NCBI GenBank assembly: GCA_944320855.1
Contig: CALUJF010000029.1
Coordinates: 1 to 35,883 of the forward strand
Length of the DNA: 35,883 bases
Origin: an uncultured Phocaeicola sp.
GTDB taxonomy: Bacteria; Bacteroidota; Bacteroidia; Bacteroidales; Bacteroidaceae
Direction: 5' to 3'
Below are positions 17,376-25,744 of this stretch, piece after piece. The number at the start of each line of letters is the position of its first letter. The first letter of the stretch is position 1. The notes beneath the pieces were generated by a model, which made no database searches, had not been told where the DNA came from, and worked only from the letters and a program-made list of their open reading frames with translations. Both the position numbers and the translations under genes were made by a program.

Positions 17376-18530
17376 TTATCTGTTTTTTATTAAGACTATC
17401 ATTCTCACAGCCAAATCGAAGAAAACCATTTTAGGGTTTACGTTCTGTTCTATATGCGTTATGGCTTCTTCTATCAGTTCCTCAATACCGTTTACGTTCC
17501 TTTCGTTGATAAACGGTGCGAACCTCACTGCAAATGCCGCTTCTTCACGGTTCATGTAATTGAGGTCAGGCATTCTGAAGTTGGCCATGAAATTCTCGCG
17601 GTTCATTCTGGCTGCATATCTGAGGAAAATCTTGTGTCTTTCCCTTCCTCGTGCCGCCATCTGTTCGCTCCAGTCTTTCAGCGAACGTATATCCCTTCGC
17701 CATGCCTGACGCATCAGTGTAGTGAAACTGTCGAAACAGGCTTTCTCCTCATCGCTGAGGCTTATGTTCTGCATGGCCTGCAACACACTGCCTTCAGAGA
17801 GTCTTGCTATATCCTGCGCGTCCGTTTCTGTCAGTCCGAATCTGTCTATAAGATACTGAGCCAGAATGTTCTGCTCTATAGGTACCAGATTGATTCTCTG
17901 CGTTCTTCCTGCCAGAGTAGGGAGTACATATTCCGGCTCCTCGCTTACCATTATGAACAGTGTTTTCTCAGGCGGCTCTTCCACCAACTTCAGCAGCTTG
18001 TTTGCACATTCTGCGTTCATCTTTTCCGGTAGCCAGATTATAGCCACCTTATATCCACCCATTGCAGATTTGAGCGACAGTTTACGCTGAATCTCGTTGC
18101 TTTCTGAAGTATATATCAGCGGTTGTTTGTTTGGGTCGCCCATATCACCGCACCAGTCGGCCAGCGAAAAGTATGGCGAGCGTTTGAGCCTTTGCCGCCA
18201 TTCCGGCAGCCAGTCGTCTGATACGACGGACGAGCCTTCCTTTTTCCTTATTACCGGAAATACGAAATGAATGTCCGGATGCTCCAGTTTCTCAGCCATA
18301 CGGCATGACATACATTCACCGCATGAGTCAGTTTCCGAAGGATTGGTACAACACACATAACGGGCAAGAGCCATGGCAAAAGGAAGCTTTCCGCAGCCTG
18401 ACGGTCCGCAAACCATAATGGCATGTGGCAGTCTGCCCGCCTGCATGGTCTGTACAATCATGCTTGCGGCTTCCTGTTGTCCTATTACGGAAGCAAATCC
18501 ACCTTTTTTACCTGTATGTATGTTGTTCAT
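17376..18530 (-). CDS. holB: DNA polymerase III delta' subunit
   Basis: A 384-residue clamp-loader subunit. The AAA module opens with GQQEAASMI and GRLPHAIMVCGPSGCGK (33-49), then a zinc module CC...C..C (about 60-80: CCTNPSETDSCGECMSC). The P-loop reads GPSGCGKLP, with Leu in place of the Ser/Thr that binds Mg-ATP, in keeping with delta' being a non-hydrolysing subunit. CNKLLKLVEEPPEKTLFIMVSE-like sensor stretch (about 160-182) is conserved. The C-terminal collar is helical. It lies 15 bases after metF and 47 before the PSP1 gene, so the three may be one transcript. Confidence 0.92.
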   Translation of the reverse strand: MNNIHTGKKGGFASVIGQQEAASMIVQTMQAGRLPHAIMVCGPSGCGKLPFAMALARYVCCTNPSETDSCGECMSCRMAEKLEHPDIHFVFPVIRKKEGSSVVSDDWLPEWRQRLKRSPYFSLADWCGDMGDPNKQPLIYTSESNEIQRKLSLKSAMGGYKVAIIWLPEKMNAECANKLLKLVEEPPEKTLFIMVSEEPEYVLPTLAGRTQRINLVPIEQNILAQYLIDRFGLTETDAQDIARLSEGSVLQAMQNISLSDEEKACFDSFTTLMRQAWRRDIRSLKDWSEQMAARGRERHKIFLRYAARMNRENFMANFRMPDLNYMNREEAAFAVRFAPFINERNVNGIEELIEEAITHIEQNVNPKMVFFDLAVRMIVLIKNR

Positions 18531-18545
18531 TTTTTATTCGATGTA

Positions 18546-19499
18546 TTAATATATAGCTTCAGCTATTTTAGCTATGGAATCCACAGCTCCGACGGAATAG
18601 AAATGAATACTTGGTACTCCGTGAGCCATAAGTTCCTTACATTGGTTTATTGTCCATTCGCATCCGAGTGCAGCCACTTCTTCATCCGATTTGCATTTTC
18701 TCACTTCCGATGCGAGTGCTTCCGGCAAATCAATCTTGAATGTTCTCGGAAGTACACTTAACTGTGTCATTTTCTTCAAAGGCTTGATTCCCGGTATGAT
18801 TGGAACGTTTATTCCTACCTTGCGTGCCTTCTCTACGAATGCGAAATATTTCTCATTGTCGAAAAACATTTGAGTAACGGCATATTGCGCACCGGCTTCA
18901 ACCTTCTGCTGCAGCCAGTATAAATCTCTTTCGGCATTAGGCGATTCTTCATGTTTTTCAGGATAACATGCCACTCCGTAGCAGAACTGGGGAGGCAGTT
19001 TGTCCATTTCCTTACCGTCGTAGAAGAATCCCTGGTTATATTTGTTGATTTGATATTGCAGGTCGATGGCATGAGCATGTCCTCCGTTCTCAGGAGTGAA
19101 GCTTTTCTGATGAGGAGCCTTGTCGCCTCTCAGTACCAGCAAGTCTGTTATGCCGAGAAACTGCAAGTCGATGAGTGTATATTCAGTTTCCTCAGGAGTA
19201 TATCCGCTGCACAACATATGCGGAACCACTGCCACTCCGTATTTTGCTTTTATGGCAGCAGCCACAGCCACTGTACCCGGGCGTCTTCTTGTCAGTTTGC
19301 GGCAGTACATGCCATTAGGTTCCGGCATATATACATACTCGCTGCGGTGAGTGGTTATGTTTATATATTTAGGATTGTATGGAAGCAGTGTCTCTATGTC
19401 AGACATAAGCTTGTCAAGTCCCGCACCTTTCAGTGGAGGAAGTATTTCGAATGAGAAAGCTGTATTTTTCTCGGCATTTATCAAATCTATTACGCTCAT
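18546..19499 (-). CDS. metF: 5,10-methylenetetrahydrofolate reductase
   Basis: A 317-residue FAD-dependent reductase that makes 5-methyl-tetrahydrofolate for methionine synthesis. The N-terminus has FSFEILPPLKG (the family FSFE.FPP), then TTHRS, HMLCSGYT (about 96-103), LRGD (about 122-125) and GVACYPEKHEE (about 175-185), with QMFFDNEKYF and IPGIKPLKK later, all typical of MetF. Length is usual. It has its own -7 box upstream and may lead the metF-holB-PSP1 transcript. Confidence 0.95.
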   Translation of the reverse strand: MSVIDLINAEKNTAFSFEILPPLKGAGLDKLMSDIETLLPYNPKYINITTHRSEYVYMPEPNGMYCRKLTRRRPGTVAVAAAIKAKYGVAVVPHMLCSGYTPEETEYTLIDLQFLGITDLLVLRGDKAPHQKSFTPENGGHAHAIDLQYQINKYNQGFFYDGKEMDKLPPQFCYGVACYPEKHEESPNAERDLYWLQQKVEAGAQYAVTQMFFDNEKYFAFVEKARKVGINVPIIPGIKPLKKMTQLSVLPRTFKIDLPEALASEVRKCKSDEEVAALGCEWTINQCKELMAHGVPSIHFYSVGAVDSIAKIAEAIY

Positions 19500-19538
19500 T
19501 TTATTCTTATATTTGTATGTATTGTTTTACAATGGAGA

Positions 19539-19546
19539 CAAATTTA
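19539..19546 (-). promoter_or_regulatory. Bacteroidetes-type -7 box for metF
   Basis: TAAATTTG on the minus strand fits TAnnTTTG, 39 bases before the metF ATG. Confidence 0.5.
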
Positions 19547-19620
19547 GAAAAAAAAACGGACATAACATTACTCAATGTTCTAATTTTGCACTTTAAGACA
19601 GTGCTTGTGTGTATATTATG

Positions 19621-20904
19621 TCAGATAAAGGGTGTAAGAAGATGAGCGAACCATCCGACAAAATTTCTCCAGGCTCCCCTTTTCCTGTAGTATTCTTTTG
19701 TCATTCTTTCGCTGTCGGTCTTGTCTTTTTTATAGATTTCGTCCAGTTCCCATGTGGTTTGCAGGTCGAAGATAAAGGCATTTATCTCGTAGTCATACTT
19801 CATGCTTCGGCTGTTAAGATTTGCACTTCCCACGGTGCAGAACCTGTCGTCCACAGTCATTACCTTCGTATGATGGAATCCGCCTTTGTAGACATAAATA
19901 TGTGCTCCTGCCTTTCTGAACCGGTTTGCATAATAGAATCCGCCGTCTGGCGAGAACGATATGTCGCACTTTTCCGAAATCATAATCTCCACCCTCACTC
20001 CACGCTTCAATGCCCTGTAAATGGCTTTGCTCAGACTCTTCACAGGTGTGAAATAAGGTGTTACTATTCTGATATGATGTTCTGCTGCATCCATCGCTTC
20101 TATATATGCTCTTCTTATTGCATCCGGCGATTTGTGCGGTACTCTCTGTACTATAGCCACTTGTTTGCCGAGTTGTTCAGGCTCGTAAGTACAATCCTCG
20201 CCGTATGGGAAATATTCTTTTCCGCCAATATTCTGTTTCGTTTCGTTGTTCCATACATAGAGGAAAGCCTTTTGAAGTCCGGTTACGGCAGGACCCTCCA
20301 CACACAGGTGCATATCCCTCCACGGTCCTATTCCAGGCAGTCCGTTTATGTAATAGTCGGCAATGTTCATACCTCCGGTAAATCCCTTCTTGCCGTCTAT
20401 TATCACTATTTTCTGGTGGTCCCTGCTGAAAGCATGATTGATGTAAGGAAACTTCATTGGGTCGAAGCTGATTATCTCTATACCTCTGTCGTTCAGCATC
20501 TTCAGATGCTCCTTTCGCAAAGGACGGTTGTTCGACAGGTTTCCGAAGTCGTCAAACATGGCTCTTACTTTCACCCCTTCCTGAGCCTTTTCGGCAAGCA
20601 GGGTGAATATTTCTTTGGCAATGGAATCGCTTCTGAAATTGAAATATTCCAGATGGATGTGCTCTTTGGCATTTCTTATCGCCTCAAACAGGTTTTCGAA
20701 TTTTATTCTTCCGTTAGGCAGAAGTTCTATTTCATTGTTGTTGTAGATGGGGATGCCCCTTTCGTGAAGATATCCGGCAAAAATAGAGTCTGAAGGCAAA
20801 TACTTGTCTGTTTCTCCTCCATCAAGAAGCGGGAACGCCGATACCTTATTCCCGAAACAGAATATTATTGTGATAATGAATATTATAAATTGCCTTGACT
20901 TCAT
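19621..20904 (-). CDS. Phospholipase D-family protein (cardiolipin synthase-like), exported
   Basis: A 427-residue PLD-superfamily protein with two HKD motifs: HQKIVIIDGKKGFTGG (His163, Lys165, Asp170) and HTKVMTVDDRFCTVGS (His345, Lys347, Asp352), both with the GG/GSxN extension. This matches the catalytic half of bacterial cardiolipin synthases, which join two phosphatidylglycerols. Unlike E. coli ClsA, the N-terminus has one short hydrophobic segment (about 6-22) ending in VSAF, more like a signal peptide than the two-helix anchor. So it may be periplasmic, or a different PLD enzyme. A -7 box lies at 20927-20934. A 394-codon open frame on the other strand is a shadow. Confidence 0.85.
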   Translation of the reverse strand: MKSRQFIIFIITIIFCFGNKVSAFPLLDGGETDKYLPSDSIFAGYLHERGIPIYNNNEIELLPNGRIKFENLFEAIRNAKEHIHLEYFNFRSDSIAKEIFTLLAEKAQEGVKVRAMFDDFGNLSNNRPLRKEHLKMLNDRGIEIISFDPMKFPYINHAFSRDHQKIVIIDGKKGFTGGMNIADYYINGLPGIGPWRDMHLCVEGPAVTGLQKAFLYVWNNETKQNIGGKEYFPYGEDCTYEPEQLGKQVAIVQRVPHKSPDAIRRAYIEAMDAAEHHIRIVTPYFTPVKSLSKAIYRALKRGVRVEIMISEKCDISFSPDGGFYYANRFRKAGAHIYVYKGGFHHTKVMTVDDRFCTVGSANLNSRSMKYDYEINAFIFDLQTTWELDEIYKKDKTDSERMTKEYYRKRGAWRNFVGWFAHLLTPFI

Positions 20905-20926
20905 ACCTGTTTGTTTCTGAGGTGGA

Positions 20927-20934
20927 CAAAAATA
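20927..20934 (-). promoter_or_regulatory. Bacteroidetes-type -7 box for the PLD gene
   Basis: TATTTTTG on the minus strand fits TAnnTTTG, 22 bases before the ATG at 20904. Confidence 0.45.
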
Positions 20935-21000
20935 CTAATAAAGCTTTACAAAACAAAATAGTATGCGGTTTTGACTATAAAATAGTAGAATCGTGCATCA

Positions 21001-21037
21001 AAAAAAACAGCACCGTGGAAATATATCCGCAGTGCTG
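21001..21037 (-). terminator. hisS terminator
   Basis: On the minus strand CAGCACTGCGG (21037-21027) pairs with CCACGGTGCTG (21018-21008) except at one position, and seven T follow (21007-21001). It starts 28 bases after the hisS stop. Confidence 0.85.
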
Positions 21038-21065
21038 CCATATATTGTTCCGATAAGAAACCGGT

Positions 21066-22430
21066 TTACTGCTTTATTGAAGAAACCAGTTCTTCAGGAG
21101 TAAGAAGCGACTGTTCGCCTGTAGTCATATTCTTCAGGGTAACCTTTCCTTCGTTCATCTCGTTTTCTCCTACTATAGCCACAAAAGGAATCTGTTTTGC
21201 GTTGGCATAACTCATCTGCTTTTTCATCTTTGTGCTGTCAGGATATATTTCAGCGCGGATGCCAGCCTCGCGAGCCTTGAACAATACGGGAAGAGAGTAT
21301 TCAGTTTCCTTTTCACCGAAGTTTACAAACAGAAGCTGGGTTCCATTTACTGCCTCCTTAGGATAAAGATCCAACTGGTTCAGTATGTCGTAGATACGGT
21401 CGGCTCCGAAAGAGATACCTACACCTGACATACCATCCATTCCGAATACACCTGTCAAATTGTCATAACGTCCACCGCCACTGATACTTCCTATCTGAAC
21501 ATCAAGAGCTTTCACCTCGAAAATGGCACCTGTATAGTAGTTCAGTCCGCGAGCCAGAGTAAGGTCAAGTTCCACTTCCGATTTCACACCAAGCTGAGCG
21601 ACATGCTTCAGGATAAATTCGCTTTCCTCCACACCCTTAAGTCCTGTCTCGCTTGCAGCCAGAACTGTTTTCAGAGTTTCAAGCTTCTCTTCGTTCGAAC
21701 CGCTCAGCAGGATTATAGGCTGCAACTTGTCGATAGCTTCCTGAGGAATACCCTTCGACGCAAGTTCTGCATTCACATTCTCCAGACCAATCTTGTCCAG
21801 CTTGTCGATAGCTACAGTGATATCTACAATCTTGTCAGCCTCGCCGATGATTTCTGCTATACCTGTAAGGATTTTGCGGTTGTTTATCTTGATTGAAACA
21901 CGAATTCCGAACTTGTTGAACACAGAGTCAATCATTTGCACCAGTTCCACCTCGTTGATAAGAGAGTTGCTTCCCACAACGTCAGCATCACACTGATAGA
22001 ATTCGCGGTAACGTCCTTTCTGAGGGCGGTCTGCACGCCATACAGGCTGAATCTGGAAACGCTTGAACGGGAAAGTAATCTCGTCGCGGTGCATAACCAC
22101 GTAGCGGGCGAAAGGTACAGTTAGGTCATAACGGAGTCCTTTCTCGCAGAATTTGCTCGCAAGCTTAGCCGCGTTTCTGCTCAGAAGTTCTTCGTCAGTG
22201 ATGCCTGAGAAGTAGTCGCCTGAGTTCTGTATCTTGAAAAGAAGTTTGTCGCCTTCCTCACCGTATTTACCCATCAATGTTGAGAGATTCTCCATAGAAG
22301 GAGTTTCTATCTGACTGTATCCGTAGAGGTGGAAAACTTCGCGTATGGTATCGAATATATAGTTTCTCTTCGCCATTTCAACAGGCGAGAAATCTCTTGT
22401 TCCTTTCGGTATTCCCGGTTTTGTAGCCAT
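21066..22430 (-). CDS. hisS: Histidyl-tRNA synthetase
   Basis: A 454-residue class II aminoacyl-tRNA synthetase charging tRNA-His. Motif 1 region is [24 protein letters not shown], motif 2 [12 protein letters not shown] and [26 protein letters not shown]. The histidine motifs are [11 protein letters not shown] and [11 protein letters not shown], with motif 3 [13 protein letters not shown]. The C-terminal anticodon-binding domain (about 365-454) is complete. It carries the insertion typical of one HisRS subclass (length 454 against about 424 in E. coli). Own promoter and terminator; the upstream zinc peptidase gene is on the same strand. Confidence 0.97.
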   Translation of the reverse strand: MATKPGIPKGTRDFSPVEMAKRNYIFDTIREVFHLYGYSQIETPSMENLSTLMGKYGEEGDKLLFKIQNSGDYFSGITDEELLSRNAAKLASKFCEKGLRYDLTVPFARYVVMHRDEITFPFKRFQIQPVWRADRPQKGRYREFYQCDADVVGSNSLINEVELVQMIDSVFNKFGIRVSIKINNRKILTGIAEIIGEADKIVDITVAIDKLDKIGLENVNAELASKGIPQEAIDKLQPIILLSGSNEEKLETLKTVLAASETGLKGVEESEFILKHVAQLGVKSEVELDLTLARGLNYYTGAIFEVKALDVQIGSISGGGRYDNLTGVFGMDGMSGVGISFGADRIYDILNQLDLYPKEAVNGTQLLFVNFGEKETEYSLPVLFKAREAGIRAEIYPDSTKMKKQMSYANAKQIPFVAIVGENEMNEGKVTLKNMTTGEQSLLTPEELVSSIKQ

Positions 22431-22459
22431 ATTGTTTCTGTTTTAATTATTTTTGGTCA

Positions 22460-22467
22460 CAAAATTA
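22460..22467 (-). promoter_or_regulatory. Bacteroidetes-type -7 box for hisS
   Basis: TAATTTTG on the minus strand fits TAnnTTTG, 29 bases before the hisS ATG. It lies between hisS and the stop of the upstream zinc peptidase gene. Confidence 0.5.
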
Positions 22468-22503
22468 GACAATTATTTTATAAGAAGGAAATAATCGTGA
22501 AAA

Positions 22504-23187
22504 TTACTCTTCGCGGCGACCCATGAATATCATTATATAATATACCAGAGTGGCAAGCGAGCCAAGTGCGGCAACCACGTATGTGTATGCAGCCGACTTA
22601 AGCGCATCTTTAGCCATACCGTGATTCGAAGCATTTGTGATACCCGCGCTGTTCAGCCAAACCAGTGCACGGCGGCTGGCATCAATCTCCACAGGAAGAG
22701 TGATGAAACTGAAAAGTGTTGTCATTGCGAAAAGACAGATACCTATCAGCAACAGCTGAGGGAACGAATTTATGAGCAATATACCTGCAAGCAATATCCA
22801 CGACATTATAGACGAAGAGAACTGTACTACCGGCACCAGAGCCGAACGCATCTGCAGAGGAGCGTACGCGCGTGCATGCTGTACGGCATGACCGCATTCG
22901 TGGGCAGCAACCGCAGCCGCAGCCACACTGCACGATGAGTAAACACCTTCACTCAGGTTCACAGTCTTGTTGGTCGGGTTAAAATGGTCTGTAAGCATAC
23001 CCGGAGTGCTGATAACCCTTACATCGTAGATACCATTGTCGCGCAACATCTTTTCCGCTACCTCGCGTCCTGTCATCCCGTTGTATAGAGGAACCTTCGA
23101 ATACTTGTCAAACTTGCTTTTCAAACTGGACTGCACTATAAAACTCACTATAGCGATTCCGATAAAAATAATCCAACTAAATAACAT
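22504..23187 (-). CDS. YugP-type membrane zinc metallopeptidase
   Basis: A 227-residue protein of the neutral zinc metallopeptidase family (Zn_peptidase_2, B. subtilis YugP). The zinc motif is HECGHAVQH with His96, Glu97 and His100. Hydrophobic segments lie at about 3-19 (N-terminal anchor), about 120-140 and 145-165, with a last one near 205-222. RVISTPGMLTDHFNP and TVNLSEGVYSS (about 57-85) are family stretches. The substrate is unknown; the family is thought to act on membrane or envelope proteins. It is the leftmost gene of the housekeeping block before the accessory region. Confidence 0.9.
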   Translation of the reverse strand: MLFSWIIFIGIAIVSFIVQSSLKSKFDKYSKVPLYNGMTGREVAEKMLRDNGIYDVRVISTPGMLTDHFNPTNKTVNLSEGVYSSCSVAAAAVAAHECGHAVQHARAYAPLQMRSALVPVVQFSSSIMSWILLAGILLINSFPQLLLIGICLFAMTTLFSFITLPVEIDASRRALVWLNSAGITNASNHGMAKDALKSAAYTYVVAALGSLATLVYYIMIFMGRREE

Positions 23188-23271
23188 ATATTTTCTATTT
23201 TATAATTATTAATCAATGAATTGACGTACAAAAACCTTGCCAAAGTTTTAAAAGAGAGTCCGATACGACAT

Positions 23272-23330
23272 AAAAACACTTTTGGAAAAGTGTTTTTTGG
23301 CTGAAAAAGCACCTTTCGAAAAGTGTTTCT
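23272..23330. repeat. 33-bp-period pair with AT-rich hairpin, 3' of the AlbA-type fragment
   Basis: CACTTTTGGAAAAGTG at 23277 and CACCTTTCGAAAAGTG at 23310 are 33 bases apart. The first copy is part of a perfect hairpin AAAAACACTTTT / AAAAGTGTTTTT (23272-23283 with 23286-23297). The plus-strand orientation and core TTGGAAAAG match the array at 23752, so this may be a remnant of the same kind of array. On the minus strand it could also end transcription of the fragment. Confidence 0.65.
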
Positions 23331-23362
23331 TTCCTTAATAGTATTGAAATGGAATCAAAGTA

Positions 23363-23689
23363 TTATTCTTCTATAATTTCCCAATAACCTTGTTTTCGTC
23401 CTCCTATGCGTTTTAGTAGTCCAAGTTCTTGAAGGCGGGAGAGATTATATTTTACACCATCTTCTGTAATATTAGGAAGGCTCTCACTAATCTCCTTTCG
23501 GGTTGCTTCTGGGTGTTCTTTTAAGAATAACAATATTGCTTGTTGTTCCGTAAGGTTTTGTATGGTCTTTTGTATGGTTTTTTGTATGGCCTTTTGGGTA
23601 GTCTTTTGGGTAGTTGCCCTTTCAGGATACTCAAATTTGAATATTGTCCATATGCCGGATGCATCATAACGGAAAAAATCAAAAGCCAC
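23363..23689 (-). pseudogene. C-terminal fragment of an AlbA_2/HATPase_4 regulator-like gene
   Basis: About 105 codons that match only the end of the AlbA_2 (Schlafen-like) / HATPase_4 protein family: a beta strand stretch (GIWTIFKFEYPE), a linker of TTQK/AIQK/TIQK units made of five 12-base repeats, and a winged-helix domain (RKEISESLPNITEDGVKYNLSRLQELGLLKRIGG) ending in GYWEIIEE. The N-terminal AlbA and ATPase-like domains are missing; in this frame a stop lies a few bases upstream of the GTG at 23689. The break point is close to the start of the 33-bp array. It could still be made as a small DNA-binding protein, but I read it as a remnant. Confidence 0.7.
23556..23615. repeat. Five 12-bp coding repeats
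   Basis: Units TTTTGTATGGTC, TTTTGTATGGTT, TTTTGTATGGCC, TTTTGGGTAGTC and TTTTGGGTAGTT encode a tetrapeptide series (QKTI/QKTT type) on the minus strand. Frame-preserving. Confidence 0.85.
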
Positions 23690-23751
23690 TTCCTATGACT
23701 TACAAATTTTTGTTGTTGGTTCATTTCTGGTATCTTGATTATAAAGAAATC

Positions 23752-23849
23752 CTGGAAAAGCGGCAAAAATACCGCATTTATACCTTGGAAAAGCGGCAAA
23801 AACTATGTGTTTTTGTCTTGGAAAAGTGGAAAAATAAAGATATTTCATT
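23752..23849. repeat. 33-bp tandem array A upstream of the broken ATPase
   Basis: Three units start at 23752, 23785 and 23818 with exact 33-base spacing. Each opens with (C/T)TGGAAAAG(C/T)GG(C/A)AAAAA; the second halves diverge. Unit 3 runs into the ATPase ATG at 23850. No TAnnTTTG box follows the last unit. Confidence 0.85.
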
Positions 23850-24157
23850 ATGTTGAAGAGAAAAATAGACACATATCTGACTAATTATTACGCGACTAAC
23901 CGTAATGCTCTTTTGATTACTGGAGCCCGCCAAATTGGCAAGACCTACTCTATCCGTGAGTTTGGAAGGACATTCAAAAGTTTCATCGAAATTAACTTTC
24001 TTGAGAATCCTGATGCGGTAGCTCTATTATTTTTAACAACGATAATATTAATGTCAGAGGAAAATATATTTATGCCCCAATTTATATGGTGATGTTCATT
24101 GAGAAGAAAAACGACGCTCCAACATACTATAAAGTTGATTTGAGCGGAATAAATTAA
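23850..24157 (+). pseudogene. AAA/DUF4143 ATPase, internally deleted
   Basis: The first ~60 codons are a clear N-terminus of the AAA_14/DUF4143 ATPase family: MLKRKIDTYL, Walker A GARQIGKT (25-32), and FIEINFLENPDA. Then the family frame is lost. From 24032, shifted by two bases, a second stretch reads FNNDNINVRGKYIYAPIYMVMFIEKKN...YKVDLSGIN with stop at 24155-24157, matching the C-terminal end of the same family. About 250-280 codons of the middle, including Walker B and the DUF4143 core, are gone. So the gene keeps both ends, and a deletion with frameshift removed the rest. It sits directly behind array A, as the intact paralogue sits behind array B. Confidence 0.8.
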
Positions 24158-24174
24158 GTGATAAAGTTAGCTTC

Positions 24175-24309
24175 ATGCTTTTTATCTGTTTCATAGGATT
24201 TCAGCAAACACACTATCCGGTTGCTATAAAATATAACCGCTCCCCATCTCTTGAAAACCTTTTGCAAAGCCTTTGCAAGTATTTTGAAAACCAATTAAAC
24301 AGTGTTTAA
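24175..24309 (+). other. Possible 44-codon ORF between the broken ATPase and the AlbA-type gene
   Basis: A frame from ATG 24175 to TAA 24309 overlaps the palindromic repeats at 24251-24331. It encodes SLENLLQSLCKYFEN, with 11-residue spacing like the frames through the 33-bp arrays. No homologue recognised and no good ribosome site, so it is most likely chance. Confidence 0.15.
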
Positions 24310-24331
24310 ACGCTATTTAAGCACTGTTTAA
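24251..24331. repeat. 33-bp-spaced repeat and palindromes 3' of the AlbA-type gene
   Basis: TTGAAAACC occurs at 24251 and 24284, 33 bases apart. Between them lies TTGCAAAG-C-CTTTGCAA (24262-24278), a perfect palindrome. To the right TTAAACAGTG (24295-24304) pairs with CACTGTTTAA (24322-24331), with a further TTTAAA/TTTAAG stem inside. The last stem may end the minus-strand AlbA-type transcript. Confidence 0.7.
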
Positions 24332-24370
24332 ATGGATTATTTTCTTCGTTCATCTTTATTATATAAATCG

Positions 24371-25732
24371 TTATTTGCTATTTTTCAAAGTCTTCTTCAA
24401 TGCCAAACCTTTTGCTGTAAGGCGATATTTTTGATTTTGACTATTGGGTTTGTCTGGTATTGTTAGTTCTATATAGCCGTTATTAATTGCCGGAATTAAA
24501 TAATCCGTTCTAAAATAATCTCTATTCTTAATTAATAATATATTCTGCAATTCCGAACGTCCCATTTCTCCCATTAAAACAGAAATGAGTTTTGTTACTT
24601 GTACACTTGCATGGTCACTTGCATGGTCACTTGCATGGTCACTTGCATGGTCACTTGTACTTATCGGAAAAGTAATACGGATAAAATTATCAGTAAACTT
24701 AAAACAATCTTCCCCATACGCTCTCAGTATACGAGGTATTCCGGAGCCTAAAGATTCAACTAATTCCACATCACGATATATGCGCATTAATTCCTTGTTG
24801 CGCGGAATTGATATACCATTGAAGAATTCCTCTTTGGAGAGAGATTCCGGCAAACGCCCTGCCGATGTTATCTCCAGTCTGTCGGGAAATATTTCAAATT
24901 TGGGCGGTACTTCAAACGAATAGTCGTTATGCACTATCGCGTTTATAACAGCCTCACGCAGAGCAACCTTGTTCCATAATGGAGTTTCAATACGCTCCAT
25001 AGGAGTAATAGTAGCGGCAACCTTATTCTCAATATCGAGTTTTGACAAAACGCTTTTAGTGGCTTTTATAAGTGAACAATATCCATACTCATTGTTTTCT
25101 ATTAAGTCACATCTGTCTAAGCTTGAATACTTGGCAACTTTTATGGAGTTCCCGTTCTCGTCAGCTAAAAGATAGGCTACATAATTGTATTTCCCATCTT
25201 CGGTGAGCAGCTCCAATGTACGTTTAAAATTATCATTGAGTCTTTTGCCTCGTTCGTCATAATATATACGCAACTGTTCAAAACTCAAATCCTGACGGTT
25301 GGATACAATGCGTCCGATAGAATTGCGTGTCCTCATGGCAAACAGACGGTCAATCTGTTCTTGAGGCATAGGCTCTGCCGATGTCCCTACACGCATATAT
25401 GCACCTCGCGGTGTCATCCCGAATTTTGTTTTGAAATAAGGCTTTTCTATTCCGCTCGCAATCGTTATTTTTATAATGCTGAGCCCATCCTTCTGTTCTT
25501 CAGATATATCAAACAGTCCCATTGCCGAAGGAGAAATATTATGCTTTATACGGTCTTTCAGTTTCAACATACAATCGTCTATGTCGTTCACACCTACGGT
25601 AGAACCGTCTTTGTCAATGCCGATATAGATATATCCACCTTCTTTGTAATTCAAGAAAGCTACAATCTCCTTTTCAATATCAAGTTCGGGAGTCAATTCT
25701 CTTTTATATTCTATGCGGTTGGTTTCTGGCAT
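24371..25732 (-). CDS. AlbA_2 (Schlafen-like) / HATPase_4 regulator-like protein
   Basis: A 453-residue protein. The N-terminal AlbA_2 domain (about 5-125) shows NRIEYKRE, EIVAFLNYKEGGYIYIGID and RVGTS. The HATPase_4 region has LREAVINAIVHNDY (258-271) and LGSGIPRI (328-335); these proteins are often labelled RecG-like or 'transcriptional regulator', without proof. A (DHAS)4 linker at 361-376 from four identical 12-base repeats leads to a C-terminal winged-helix-like domain (about 380-445, RSELQNILLIKNRDYFRTDYLIP). It is divergent from the intact ATPase 0.9 kb away, and a similar broken pair lies to the left. Function not known; nucleic-acid binding and a defence or regulatory role are inferences from the domains. 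Confidence 0.85.
   Translation of the reverse strand: MPETNRIEYKRELTPELDIEKEIVAFLNYKEGGYIYIGIDKDGSTVGVNDIDDCMLKLKDRIKHNISPSAMGLFDISEEQKDGLSIIKITIASGIEKPYFKTKFGMTPRGAYMRVGTSAEPMPQEQIDRLFAMRTRNSIGRIVSNRQDLSFEQLRIYYDERGKRLNDNFKRTLELLTEDGKYNYVAYLLADENGNSIKVAKYSSLDRCDLIENNEYGYCSLIKATKSVLSKLDIENKVAATITPMERIETPLWNKVALREAVINAIVHNDYSFEVPPKFEIFPDRLEITSAGRLPESLSKEEFFNGISIPRNKELMRIYRDVELVESLGSGIPRILRAYGEDCFKFTDNFIRITFPISTSDHASDHASDHASDHASVQVTKLISVLMGEMGRSELQNILLIKNRDYFRTDYLIPAINNGYIELTIPDKPNSQNQKYRLTAKGLALKKTLKNSK
24605..24652. repeat. Four identical 12-bp coding repeats
   Basis: ACTTGCATGGTC is repeated four times with no mismatch and followed by a partial unit ACTTG. It encodes DHAS on the minus strand. 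Exact identity suggests recent expansion or active slippage. Confidence 0.92.
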
Positions 25733-25744
25733 ATCTCTATAATA

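Noticed and set aside
19609-20793. A 394-codon open frame on the plus strand
   Set aside because: It lies opposite the PLD-family gene, which has both catalytic motifs; the plus-strand product has no recognisable domain and is a shadow.
23272-23298. Terminator of the YugP-type gene
   Set aside because: The hairpin lies upstream of that gene's start on the minus strand, not behind its end.
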